Of a stretch of DNA of 64,000 nt, positions 34,301-43,866 are shown in pieces; the first letter of the stretch is position 1; the number at the start of each line of letters is the position of its first letter. Where the stretch lies: positions 731,501-795,500 of the forward strand of contig WPIO01000127.1 of NCBI GenBank assembly GCA_009760855.2, read 5' to 3'. The DNA is from Cristatella mucedo. Taxonomy: Eukaryota; Bryozoa; Phylactolaemata; Cristatellidae. The position numbers were made by a program, and so were the translations under genes. The notes beneath the pieces are model-generated. The model saw only the letters and a list, made by a program, of their open reading frames with translations, was not told where the DNA came from and did not search any database.

Positions 34301-37300
34301 GCTCTCGGCTCGTGTCATACTGCAGTGCTGGCTAGAGAAATCTACGCACCCTGAGGATCGACTTATAATCTCTGACAATTCAGTTTTTTCAGGACTTCAG
34401 GCCGACAAAAGTTAACTAGAGCCTACGATTTGCTTGAGTTAGCAACATGGGTTGCCAATTGGAGGTGCTACAAACCCAGTTATCTCACCGGGGGAAGAAT
34501 ATGCACGATTACACTACTTTAGCAGTAACCGGGGCAAGTTCTGGCAACCGTCATAGTTACCATTCTCTCCAGATATTATTTTTTAGTAACGGCGGACCAC
34601 TGTGCCAAGAAAGATTTACTTGACGCGTTTAGTATTCGACTCTATATAACAATTTATCACACCAACCTTTTTGGGAATTTTTTAGTAATCATAGAGTATT
34701 AGAAGCATGCTAATTTGAGCATTCATAACCATAAATTAGACATGGTTCGAAGAGATGCTTAAATTCTACGAAGCGTTGGAAAGGCAAAAATCGAACAGCG
34801 TTTTCTGGGGAAAAAGAAATTTTAAAATTGTGTAGGTTTTAACTATCTCAGTTTGCTTAATGCATGCACTAAATTAAACTACCGTCTCCTATAGTCTTTG
34901 GCTGTCGTAGTATTTTTAAAGTGCTTATCACTGGAACACGAATATTTAAGAGTCATGCACAATAACGTAAGCGTCGTTCAGCTGTGGTTCCCCTGTGGGA
35001 TATTGTGGTGCGGCCAAAGTAGAAGCTGAGACTCCATTAATGTTTTGAATTGTTACAGTATTTCTTTAAAATGTAGTGGACAGCCAGCCGTTTCTTCTGG
35101 AACCGCACGCTGTGTGCGAATTCACCGAGAGCTGCTTCTGAAATGCATGTACACTTATGCACTAGGCACTTAAGCACTTTGCACCGAGCCATCACATCCC
35201 CGCTTGGCCATCAGCCCAGCAGAAGCAGGAGCACTGTTTCTTGCACCCCCATCATGCGCAAATATCCATCCGCAAATGCACATTGAAGCAACTGACTCTG
35301 GTTGCTTATCATTGCCTTTAATCAACTATAATCCTAAAGTGAAAGTGCTTCTGTAGCTACACCCGAAAGATTGGAGCTTGCTGCTAACTGACCAGTTCTT
35401 CCAAGCCATAGCTGTTGTCTATAAAATACTTGCTCAAGTGCGCCCCAATTTAAGCAGTGTTCCTCATTTGATAGTAGGTTGTCTTGACGGTATAGGCAAC
35501 GTGATCATTCTATAACAAGGCATTATGAAAAGCTCTTCCAAATTACGGCAGGCACGTGAAGTGCTGATAGGTGAAACAATCGCGATGGTGACACTCGGGA
35601 CTCACTTAGGATTTCGCGATGGTGACACTCGGGACTCACTTAGGATTTCGCGATGGTGACACTCGGGACTCACTTAGGATTATCTACTGGGTTGATCTTA
35701 CCAACTAATTCCTCAACCGTAGCTGACGCCACCCCGACGTGCATCTTTTTCTTTTGTACCCCAATATCAATCAAAACTTTCGGAGTCGCCAATGTCGCAA
35801 GTCTCTCGCTTAATTTCAAGCCGTTCGCAGCCCCTTCGAATTAGTCGTTAGAATTTTTTACGTTTAGTTCCTCCGACAGAAAGTTACCAGTTATGGCGGG
35901 AATCTGTCGCATCCGGGTATCAGTCTACCATTGTTTTAAGATTTTTCTTAACTCATTTTAATTTTTTGTGCAAGAAATTAAATTGCTTCTTCCTTTCTCT
36001 GAGTGATCTCAACATTCAATGTGACAATTTAACTGACGCCTTAAGTGCCGAATTCCGTTCCTGCACTAGCCGCCTTATTTTCTCTTCTGGCTCATATGCG
36101 TGGCCCTAGTCTCAGCAAGGGTCACACACTGAATCAAATATTCTCCCGCGATCGTACGCTATTGCCTTCTGCTATCACCAAAATCAGCGCACACGGATCT
36201 CATTCAGTATGCAGTGTGTGCCCTATGTGTGCCCTCTACCCTCTGTGTGCCCTCTGCCCTCTGTGTGCCCTCTGTGTGCCCCTCTGCCCTCTGCCCTCTG
36301 TGTGCCCTCCTCCACATCCAGAATCATCTAGTCATCGACCCTGTCGTAGCCCAGAGATAAGCTGCTCGCACTTCGAAGATTCGGGTCGTGGGTTTGAGTC
36401 CTGCAGCAGGCAGTACTCGACTGCCCCTTGCAAGCGATTCGATAGTGCCTTAAGCTGGTTCGCTGCTACATGAATAAGGCGACTGCATCGGCTTCTTGAA
36501 CCAGCTCGACACACATTCGCTTTACAACTTTTTACTGCCCCGGCGTTCCTTATTCTGCCGCCAGAGCAGCGCTGCGGCCGGCGCCTCTGAGGCCTCTTGC
36601 ACTCGGTTGCAGGAGTGGGCGCCGGATGCCTGTACATCGGCGGGCTCACATGCACGGCGGCCTACTTCGACCGGCACAAGGGTCTGGCCGTCGGCCTGAC
36701 GGGCGCCGGCTCGGGAGTCGGTGCATTCCTGCTGCCCGGCGCCCTGCGTCTCCTCTTCGACCACTACTCGTACGGCGGCGCCTTGCTGCTGTACGGCGCC
36801 ATTTTGGCGCACGCCGCCATGCTGGCGCTACTCGTGCGCCCGCTCTCATCCTACACTGTCGAGCCCGCCTTGATCGCAGCCATCGAGCCAGCTTCTGTGG
36901 GGGAGCGAAATTGGAAGTCCCTTGATGGAGTCGGGCTAGAAGCCAATTACGGTATACCCTGCGAAACTGCCTCGGGTGCAGTGCTCGTGCCGTCGTCGGC
37001 TGCCGCCGCCACTCCAGCGCCAGGGGCACTGCCGCAGCGGCCGCCAGAGGGCGTGTTCGTCCAGGCGCTTGGCCTGTGTCGGCGTCCACACCTCTGGCTT
37101 GTCAGTCTCACGAGCCTGTTCGTCGTGTGCGGCATGAGCGTTGTCTATGCGTCCATACCGCCTCTTGGCCGCCAGACCGGCATCGACAAGGCGACGGTCG
37201 CCCTGCTGATAGCGATGGGGGGTGCTGGCGAGACCGTCTCACGTCCGCTGCACGGCTGGTTGAGCGACCGCGGCTACATCTCATCGATCGGTCACGTGTC

Positions 37301-40300
37301 GGTGTGCGCCGGCGCGACGGCCCTGGGCAACCTGGCGTGTGCACTGCTCGGTGGAAATGTGGTCGGCCTCGGTGTGCTGTCCGCAACGCTCGGTCTGTTT
37401 GGGACGGCCATCATGTCGCTCTCACCCGTCGTCGTGCGAGACCTACTCGGCGCCGGCAATGTTGAGCTGGGCATGGGCGCCCAGATGGCGTTCCAAGCCG
37501 CTGGTGTGCTTGCCTCCACGGCGGCGACAGGTGAGGCATGCATAGTTATCCTTGTCGCTCTCGCTCATACTTGCGCTCGAGGGCAGCCCAGCTCATCTCA
37601 GATGTTTCTTCGGTTACTTCCTGCCTTTAAGTCCTGGAACCATTTGTCTGGGCATACGTACTATTTATCGCCGTAAATTCAGCTTAAACGACAGCATCCG
37701 CTAAAACTACGGAAAAAAGAGTAAGGGAAGAAAGAGCTACACGAAAGAGCTCTCTTTGAGGAAGGGACAAAAGCTTAGTGAAGGTGCTCTCTTTAAGGAA
37801 GGGGAGAAAGCTTAAATCGCAGAGGCTGACGACATGAATGAGAAGCAGGGTTAAGTGAGAGCTCTCACGGACCCATTAAGACTTAGGCTTTTGAGCAGAG
37901 ACGAGTCTCGCATGACTACAAGTTTCACTCGATAACTTGCTATTAGCTCACGATTAGCATACGACTGATTTGGTAGGAAATGCGTAATTGTTTGGTGATC
38001 GCCATGAAGTAAATGCAGCTTTGCTGTCAGCAGCGTTCGTCCAGCAATGAGTCCCAGAAAAATATCGTGACACTGAAAACAATTACTTGTTTCTGTCGGG
38101 ATTGAAACCCAGAACCATGATAAGCAGAGAGACGGGAGTCCTCACAGTTTACTTTTTTAGCTAGCCACTATCCAAACTTGATCCATCGTGGAGGAATTTC
38201 CATCCGTTCGCTGTATTTCCAACGGTCCGTTTCGATGTCCTCGGTTTCAGAACTACAAAATCAGCGTGTCAGGCTTTAAGCACTATCATCGATTGGGAAT
38301 AATTGTATGCAACGTTAGATTACGCAAATCAGATTTCATAGAATTCCTGCTTGTGTGGCGTTATCAGAAAAATTGATTTAAAAAGTTTCCTTGTAGCTCA
38401 AAATTGGCTGCGATTACTGTCGCACAAGGCCAGCGGACAAGAAAAGTGAGGCCATTTACTCGGTAACACGCCAGCAGAATGTGCAGTGAAATTAGGCAGG
38501 TACGCTTCAGACGCGATGTTTAGTGCTTCAAAGCTTCAACATTGAATTTTCCGAGTTGTTCTGTCACGATCTTTTTATACTGGTAGTCCGGCACAACAGT
38601 TGGGCTAAAATGAGCTGTAAATTTCCGACGAGCTGCAAGAAACCTCCGCTAAGTTCTCGAGACCGCTTCCTCCTGCTGATGACCGATGACACTCATAGAA
38701 AGCTATTCAGGATAATTTTAAGGCTGTGAGTCGGTTACAGTTAGTATTAAATTATCCACAGTACCGCTAAAGTAAGGAATTTCCTTTGCAAAGACTGAGT
38801 CATTAAACCAATTAGCTATTTTAATTAAATCGAGCTCTTGTGCTGGGGTCGGTCGTACGTTAACTCTCACGTCCCTCTAAGTTAAAAAGATGAGAAGATG
38901 CACGGTAAGAGTTCGGCACCACAACTATGGCGGCTCTTAGTTTAGTTCACTTAAAGTCGAGGTCTAGAATATTGGATGCAATTCTGACTGCATTTGGCTT
39001 AAAGTGATTTTATGAGAGATGTCCATCTTTGAATTTTAAGGATAACGCGATATAATCTTTACTTTTTAGATTACGCTAAGCTCAGTTGTTCATTCTCGCT
39101 AGCATTAGATTTTGCTTCTACGAGCAGCAAACTGACTGTGGACTCGCATCGCTGAGTCAGAGTAAAATTACACGTCTCATACATGTCAGTCCCAGATATA
39201 ACTTTCACCATCTTGCCGCGTGACGGACTTTCTAGCTTTAATTATTAGAGATACATCAGTAGCAAAGAAACTGACTACTGATCGTTAGAGACCTAAGAAA
39301 ATGCCCGACAGCCTTATTCTCTAGAAATTGAAGTAACCCGACTTTTGGGTTATGGAACGGACTGGTAGTGTCCGAGTGTTGTGGAGCTCGAAGCCTGTTG
39401 GCCACAGCATGCGTGCCATAAGCCGCTTGGCCTGTGAGTGTGCTGTAGAAAACTCTCCTACATAATACTTTCTTATTCTGTATGGCTTTGGGGAGGTATA
39501 GATGGAGATCATTGCATAACAAGACTTTTGGGGAAAGAAGTATTGCTACAGCAGGATTGCTAGCAAGCTTCGAGGCAACAACGAGAACGTTAATGTAAAC
39601 ATATCGTGCAGATCTGAAAGCCAGAGTGGATTGCCGCAGAAGTAGTTCGTCTTTCGGTGTCGTACCGACGTGCCACGGTCAAAGCTAAAAATTGTGGCCG
39701 GTGGCAATTCTTCGGCCACAAACCACGCCAGTTGATTTGTTATCAATAGACTTGTATTTATTTATTATTTTATTCATTATTATTATAAAATGCAACACGG
39801 ACTGATCCGTTAAACTCCGAGCACGTCATGCAATTTCCTACTAGTACTTGCTGCAGCTTCCTTAAAATCCCAACATCGATCGCACATTTAAAAGGACTGT
39901 CAATTGCTTTACTTCAGCCTCCTTGCCGTAGCGTCCTCAAAAGTTGTAGCCATAGGCATGTAAGACGACGGATTTAATTTGCCCACTGCTAATTGATGCC
40001 TATGGCGACTGGATGTCAGACCTTATGAGCTGCATTGGGAAAGTTCAAATTATTCTCTTTTGCTAATCTGGCCCAATGCTCGGCACCTTAGCAGACCTGT
40101 TGTTTGCTGCATATACGTTGATTGTGTTTGTTGATTATTTATAATTCTCGAAACTCTATCTCTGTAGATACAATTGTTACACAGACAGGTTCTTGGGTAC
40201 CTGTATTCTACTACATCAGTGGCTGCTTCGCGATGACCTCCATCATTGCCGCCTCGGTTGCCATCAAGCTTAGATGCGATACGATTTACCTGTCCAAAAG

Positions 40301-40322
40301 TAAGCAGAATTCTGTCCGATGA
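28264..40322 (+). CDS. MCT-like (SLC16 family) transporter, gene 2, five exons
   Basis: Tandem paralogue of gene 1. CDS exons: 28264-28339, 31744-31887, 33622-33762, 36613-37530, 40168-40322 (1434 nt, 477 aa), all introns phase 1 at the same positions as gene 1. Residues 16-21 read DRGWAW; residues 138-155 carry YFDRHKGLAVGLTGAGSG; GWLSDR sits between TM8 and TM9. The cytosolic leader is a short run of arginines and the central loop is only about 70 residues (roughly 197-266), Ala/Pro-rich. The last exon encodes VTQTGSWVPVFYY and a short basic tail. ATG 28264 is the only in-frame Met before the signature. Exon 4 is much more GC-rich than its surroundings. Membrane transporter by fold; substrate and any ancillary protein partner unknown. 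Confidence 0.9.
28340..29449. other. Intron 1 of MCT-like gene 2, first part
   Basis: CpG-rich to about 28640, then ordinary. A palindromic GTCACGTGAC lies at 28991-29000. No exon seen. Confidence 0.45.
29450..29585 (+). mobile_element. SINE-A copy
   Basis: GGTTAAGGCGCTCGCCCCGG (A-box region), GAGATCGTCGGCTCGAGTCC (B-box region), then GCCTGAATAGATATTAAATC and a GAATTATATTTATT tail. It looks tRNA-like, but the LINE-like tail marks it as a SINE. Confidence 0.75.
29586..30555. other. Intron 1 of MCT-like gene 2, no feature recognised
   Basis: A short direct repeat GCAAAGGTACGGGC occurs at about 30065 and 30088. Nothing else supported. Confidence 0.35.
30556..30905 (-). mobile_element. LINE-A 3' end
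   Basis: AATAATAATAATAGTACATT tail, inverted hairpin region, then the ORF end with a frameshift. Confidence 0.8.
30906..31670 (-). mobile_element. LINE-A, two copies fused
   Basis: 30906-31380 is a well-kept 3' end ([20 protein letters not shown] on the minus strand). At about 31381-31386 the sequence jumps back to the same element region (NLKSFNDHTFNSY), so 31386-31670 is a second, more diverged copy in the same orientation. It ends just upstream of exon 2 of MCT-like gene 2. Confidence 0.75.
31744..31887 (+). CDS. MCT-like gene 2, coding exon 2 (TM1-TM2)
   Basis: 144 nt, exactly the length of the gene 1 exon. Encodes CGIFGLAGGSLKSAGIVYVE and LWIFTIAQAATFCTG. Acceptor CGTTTCAG, donor CAG|GTACTG. 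A LINE-A copy ends about 75 bp upstream. Confidence 0.88.
31888..33085. other. Intron 2 of MCT-like gene 2, first part
   Basis: No exon seen. A C-run lies at about 32188-32198, and a short SINE/LINE-tail-like piece (AAAGTGCCTTGATAGAGATT) at 32831-32880. Confidence 0.4.
33104..33258. repeat. 24-bp minisatellite in intron 2 of MCT-like gene 2
   Basis: About six copies of a unit like GGAGCTGGTGCACATCTGAC plus CTTG. Because 24 is a multiple of 3, open frames run on both strands; they are not genes. Confidence 0.88.
33622..33762 (+). CDS. MCT-like gene 2, coding exon 3 (TM3)
   Basis: 141 nt, one codon shorter than gene 1. Encodes GPFAGFYIRRTSHRTVIIVG and a hydrophobic helix ending TWTLQG. Acceptor ACCTGCAG, donor AAG|GTGAGT. 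The GP at the start matches the MCT TM2-TM3 consensus better than the SP of gene 1. Confidence 0.9.
33860..33915 (-). mobile_element. SINE-A head fragment
   Basis: TTAACCACTGGGCCAAACCA is the reverse of the SINE-A A-box head. Lies in intron 3 of MCT-like gene 2. Confidence 0.5.
34055..34260 (-). mobile_element. SINE-B copy with internal tandem repeat
   Basis: ATTTAACAGCCTCTTTTGTA, CGACAGAAGACCC and GGCTATCGCCACCGCTT match the copy at 55.1 kb. The box B region is replaced by three copies of GTCAGGATTAGCACCC (34138-34193). Confidence 0.7.
34261..35580. other. Intron 3 of MCT-like gene 2, no feature recognised
   Basis: AT-rich, no exon or known repeat. Confidence 0.35.
35581..35681. repeat. 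Three perfect 34-bp tandem repeats
   Basis: Unit begins CGCGATGGTGACACTCGGGA and ends CACTTAGGATTT. Units at 35581-35614, 35615-35648 and 35649-35681 (last two bases cut). No substitutions among them. Confidence 0.95.
36215..36310. repeat. TGTGCCCTCTGCCCTC simple repeat
   Basis: Irregular tandem array of GTGTGCCCTC and TGCCCTC units in intron 3 of MCT-like gene 2. Confidence 0.8.
36613..37530 (+). CDS. MCT-like gene 2, coding exon 4 (TM4-TM11)
   Basis: 918 nt. Carries the TM5 signature, the central loop and TM7-TM11 with PLHGWLSDRG. Strongly GC-biased third positions. Acceptor GGTTGCAG, donor CAG|GTGAGG. Confidence 0.92.
37531..39289. other. Intron 4 of MCT-like gene 2, first part
   Basis: No exon recognised. 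A purine-rich imperfect tandem pair (GAAAGAGCT / GAGCTCTCTTTGAGGAAGGG) lies at 37725-37815. Confidence 0.35.
39290..39515 (+). mobile_element. LINE-B tail, decayed
   Basis: GCCTGTGAGTGTGCTGTAGA, AAACTCTCCTACATAATAC and GGTATAGATGGAGATCATTG resemble the LINE-B 3' end. Confidence 0.6.
40168..40322 (+). CDS. MCT-like gene 2, terminal exon
   Basis: Acceptor after a pyrimidine tract (ATCTCTGTAG). Encodes DTIVTQTGSWVPVFYY, a hydrophobic helix and a polar tail ending SVR. The glycine pair seen at the same junction in gene 1 (AGYVV) is replaced by ATDTI. Stop TGA at 40320. Confidence 0.85.
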
Positions 40323-40375
40323 TGCACCACTGCTTTACATTCCCATGTATGGGATTGATGTTGAAAATGGCACTG

Positions 40376-40381
40376 AATAAA
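40376..40381 (+). terminator. Poly(A) signal of MCT-like gene 2
   Basis: AATAAA 54 nt after the stop codon, mirroring gene 1. Confidence 0.75.
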
Positions 40382-40547
40382 GGAATCAACATATTGCTAT
40401 GTCTGCGGAAACTCATATTTAAGCTTGTGTTCAACATATGCAGAGTATTTTCGACCGGTGTGGTTTGCCCTGTGTTCAAAATTACAATAATTACAATACA
40501 TCGTGTGAGCTTCAGGTAATTTTGATCAAGTTTGCTGCAAAACTAAA

Positions 40548-40682
40548 GTGCTCGCCTTCGTCGACCGAGGTCGTGGGCTCGAGCCCTGCGGCCTATGCAA
40601 AGCTTCTTGATAGAGATTCAGTTCACTTAAGATGCTATACAAATGAATTATACAAATATATATACGTATATATATATATATA
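40548..40682 (+). mobile_element. SINE-A copy with AT-rich tail
   Basis: GACCGAGGTCGTGGGCTCGA (box B), TTGATAGAGATTCAGTTCAC, then GCTATACAAATGAATTATAC and a TATATA run. Just downstream of MCT-like gene 2. Confidence 0.72.
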
Positions 40683-42045
40683 CACAATTCTTAGACACCA
40701 GCCTGATAAGAATTGCTTTAAGGTTTTTTAATCCCACAGCCAAGCAATAGTTAACAGTGTTATAAGACTTTCAGTTTTCACAGATTTCGCGTCACCAAAG
40801 GTTTCCTGTCAGCTCAGTTGCCGTCAGCTTAGATCTAATTTCCCTACGTGGTTGTTGGTGTGCCGCTCCTTTGGGTGCCGCTCCTGCTGCCAGCGATGCT
40901 GCTGCGGTGCGAGCAGCTCGGCAGCTGCAGAATCGTAGGCGCTGCATTAGGAGAGAGCTCCATTAAGTAGAGCTCGGACCTGCGACGAATGTCGCTAGCA
41001 ACGCTTTAATTAGAGGTGGGTAGCCAAGCTTTGCCTATACAACCCAAACCGAGAACCTGCTTTCGCGGCCAACGACCTCCTCCGAATAGCTCGCTCGGGG
41101 CCGGCAGATATGTAAATGCATGCCAGCGGCACGTGACTTCACAGGCAGTAGGACGGTAGGACTCGAACACCAACTCGAGCTAGGACTACTTGACCCCTCT
41201 CCAAACCTGAGACCTCACTCGAGCCGGCCCAATTAGGAGCAGCTGTACGATTGGTTAGGAATTCGGCCATCTTTATCGGCCTGAGTGAAAATTAGAACCT
41301 TTTGCTATTTCCATAAAGCCTGGCCGAAATTGACGGAGATTTTTCTGTCACACCAGCATCTGCATTCTTTCTGCGAGGACAGATGATGGATGCTCACCCT
41401 CTTAAGCTGACGTCTACTTGATGGTCTGCTTGCTGCATTTCGTAACGCCGACCGGCGTTTCGGCGGGAGGCGGAGAAAGCCGACCCGGCCGCTTGGCAAG
41501 CGGCCGGGTCAGAATTCGATTTGATTCGGTGCGCGGAAATCAATTTTTGGAATTCGGTGCGCCGAATTTGATTCGGTACGCGGCTACGCCCGTTTTAAAC
41601 AGCTCGCCTCCTCGCCTGCACCGCTTCTGGCTCTAGCAGCCTACTTGCCGGTACTGAGGGGTCTCGATTTCTCGGCGTGAACTGGATGGAGATACAACGC
41701 ATACGTATTCACTGAACTGTATTCGCAAGCTCGCAGTGTCGCTGTGCGTCTAGCTCAGTTGCATCCCCACACTCGTCGCGAACACGCTGAGCGCGGCTGA
41801 CGCACGCACGCAGGCACGGTCCCCGCCCCCTATAACCTGAGTGCTCCTACAGCTGGAGCAGCAGCAGCAGCGCCGGGATCAGGCCTCCAGCTCCGCTCCG
41901 CCTCCATAGGCTCCTCAGAAACCCCTACAAAAATGCGCCCCGAACGCGGCTCCTACAAAATATCCGAAATCCCGAGAAGCGTTATTACCAGGTCCTCTAG
42001 CATTTCATTCTCGCCTCCTGACATAGAGCACTCTAACGTGCGTTA
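40683..42045. other. Intergenic between MCT-like gene 2 and the CFAP97-like gene
   Basis: No gene recognised. Contains a 29-nt quasi-palindrome at 41482-41510 and, just after it, spaced ATTCGGTGCGC-type repeats (41515-41585). GC-rich at 41750-41900. Confidence 0.4.
41482..41510. repeat. 29-nt quasi-palindrome
   Basis: GACCCGGCCGCTTG, one central G, then its exact reverse complement. A 14-bp perfect stem with a single-base centre. Confidence 0.9.
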
Positions 42046-42700
42046 ATAATTATAATAATAATTCACTTGATAAAGCGCCCTCAGAGAACTTAATCTCTCT
42101 CTAGGCGCTTTACATTTGCTGTAAAGTGAAATGCAATCGAATGGTAAGTAAAACCATGCTTGAAAAACAAACTAAATGAATAATATGGTTAGGCGTGACA
42201 TGCACAGGGTCAGCATGCAAATGTGGTTAGTGGCAGCATGCACAGTGTCAGCACACATAAGCACATCAAGGACGAATCACAGGACCCACTAAATGCTGTC
42301 CTAAATAAGTGTTTTTAGGTTCCTTTTAAATGTGGTCAGGTCAGGGTATGTTCTGACGCAGGTCGGGAGGGAGTTCCAGGCTTTGGGAGCATATGAACTA
42401 AATGCACGGTCTCCAAAGGATTTCAGGTTAGTATGAGGTATTTCTAGACTGTTGGATTCCGAAAAGCGGGTGGTACGATGCTTAGCCTGATGCGGTAGTA
42501 TATCTGACAGATAGGCTGGAGCCATAGAATGAAGGGACCTAAAAGTGAGCGACAAAACCTTGAAGTCAACCCGTTGCTTGACTGGTAGCCAGTGCAGGTC
42601 GGCGACAAGTGGTGTGATGTGGCAACTGCGACGCCCACGACAGACAAGCCTAGCTGCAGAGTTTTGCACCAGCTGCAATCGCCTGATCGCTCATCTTTAA
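42046..42700 (-). mobile_element. LINE-A 3' half, well preserved
   Basis: Minus-strand frame open for 125 codons: [20 protein letters not shown] through [20 protein letters not shown]. (ATT)n tail and inverted hairpin at the left. Confidence 0.9.
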
Positions 42701-42907
42701 CAAAACCGGATTTTGGCATGATAAGCAAGGTTGGGTTTAATTTTTAAAATGAAACGACTAAAATCTGAATGAATAAAACCTTACCGTTTCATGCATGACT
42801 TCGACTCGGACACTTTGCCTTCAGCTGATATCGCTCCTTATCGCTCCTTATCGCTCTCACGATTTTCTCAAAACCAATCCATAATCCAGTCTCTCACGAA
42901 GCCATAA

Positions 42908-43100
42908 ATTATGCGTGCTCCCACTAACCACATTTGCATGCTGTCCCTGTACTGTGCATGTGACCTCTAACCATTTTTGCTTGCTGACATTAAGCATGCT
43001 ACCACTAGCCATTGGATCATGCTTCCATTACAGCGAATGTAAAGTGCCTAGAAAGAGATTAAGTTATCAGTGGGTGCTACACTTTTGTTATTATAAATAA
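42908..43100 (+). mobile_element. LINE-A 3' UTR fragment
   Basis: CCACTAACCACATTTGCATG, GCGAATGTAAAGTGCCTAGA, AAGAGATTAAGTTATC and an ATTATAAATAA tail. Confidence 0.75.
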
Positions 43101-43765
43101 ACCCTCAACCATAAATGTAATTTTCATCGCTTTAAAAATAGCATTAGACTAAATGTAAACCATAAACTGTAAACTTAAACCTAGAGCATAGACATGCCAA
43201 ACCGATTATCTGCAGTTCAACCAAGGGGTAACTTATCTAAAAAAAAGCCTTCCACAACCCCTGCGTGGCGATACCCTATAAATAGGAAAATCTGATTAGA
43301 AGAGTGGTTCCTAAGTCTGCAGAATTTTGCCCCATATGTGAACATAAACATTAACAACAACAACTGCTCTAAGTACGAGAACGTTTGCAGACGCTCTATA
43401 TCTAATAGAGGCTGCTCAAAAAAGTAGATTTACCGTCTCGATGAAGCAGTAGCAGCTGAGCATTTAGGTACAAACAGCTGCTATTGCATTACAAGGCCTC
43501 GATCAATTGCTTCGCAGCATCACGGGCCACCAAACAAGGCGACTATGTCATGGATTATTGTGGGTATAACATAAGATTTCTCTCGATTCTTCTCTTCTGG
43601 TTAAGGCCACGGCTGTTCTTTATTGCAAGTAGTACAAGAGCCAGATTTAGATACGATTTAACGATAACTCTGCTTTGCATGCATGGCTGTTGGATACAGC
43701 CAGCAGACCGTGCGCATGGCACAGGCTGGCGACTGTGACATGGCCTGCATTCCATAGCAACGTAC
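43101..43765. other. Region below the tentative CFAP97-like exon 4
   Basis: Would contain the 3' part of the gene if exon 4 is real. No further exon or poly(A) site could be supported. Confidence 0.3.
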
Positions 43766-43866
43766 ATAGAAAAGCTGGTGCCACTGCTGACCGACAATGA
43801 CGACAGGGCGCCAGTGCTCATAGGGGACAAATTGTAATCCATCAGGTCCATATGCTGGACCGGCGA
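43766..43866 (-). CDS. Possible CFAP97-like gene, exon 4 (tentative)
   Basis: A pyrimidine tract (around 43880-43905) precedes the AACAG acceptor. The frame that continues from exon 3 reads GPAYGPDGLQFVPYEHWRPV and then VIVGQQWHQLFY to a GTACGT donor. A second frame is also open here and Ser-rich (LSPMSTGALSSLSVSS); it would need the weaker acceptor ATTCAG about 45 bp upstream. Both keep phase with exon 3. Confidence 0.33.
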
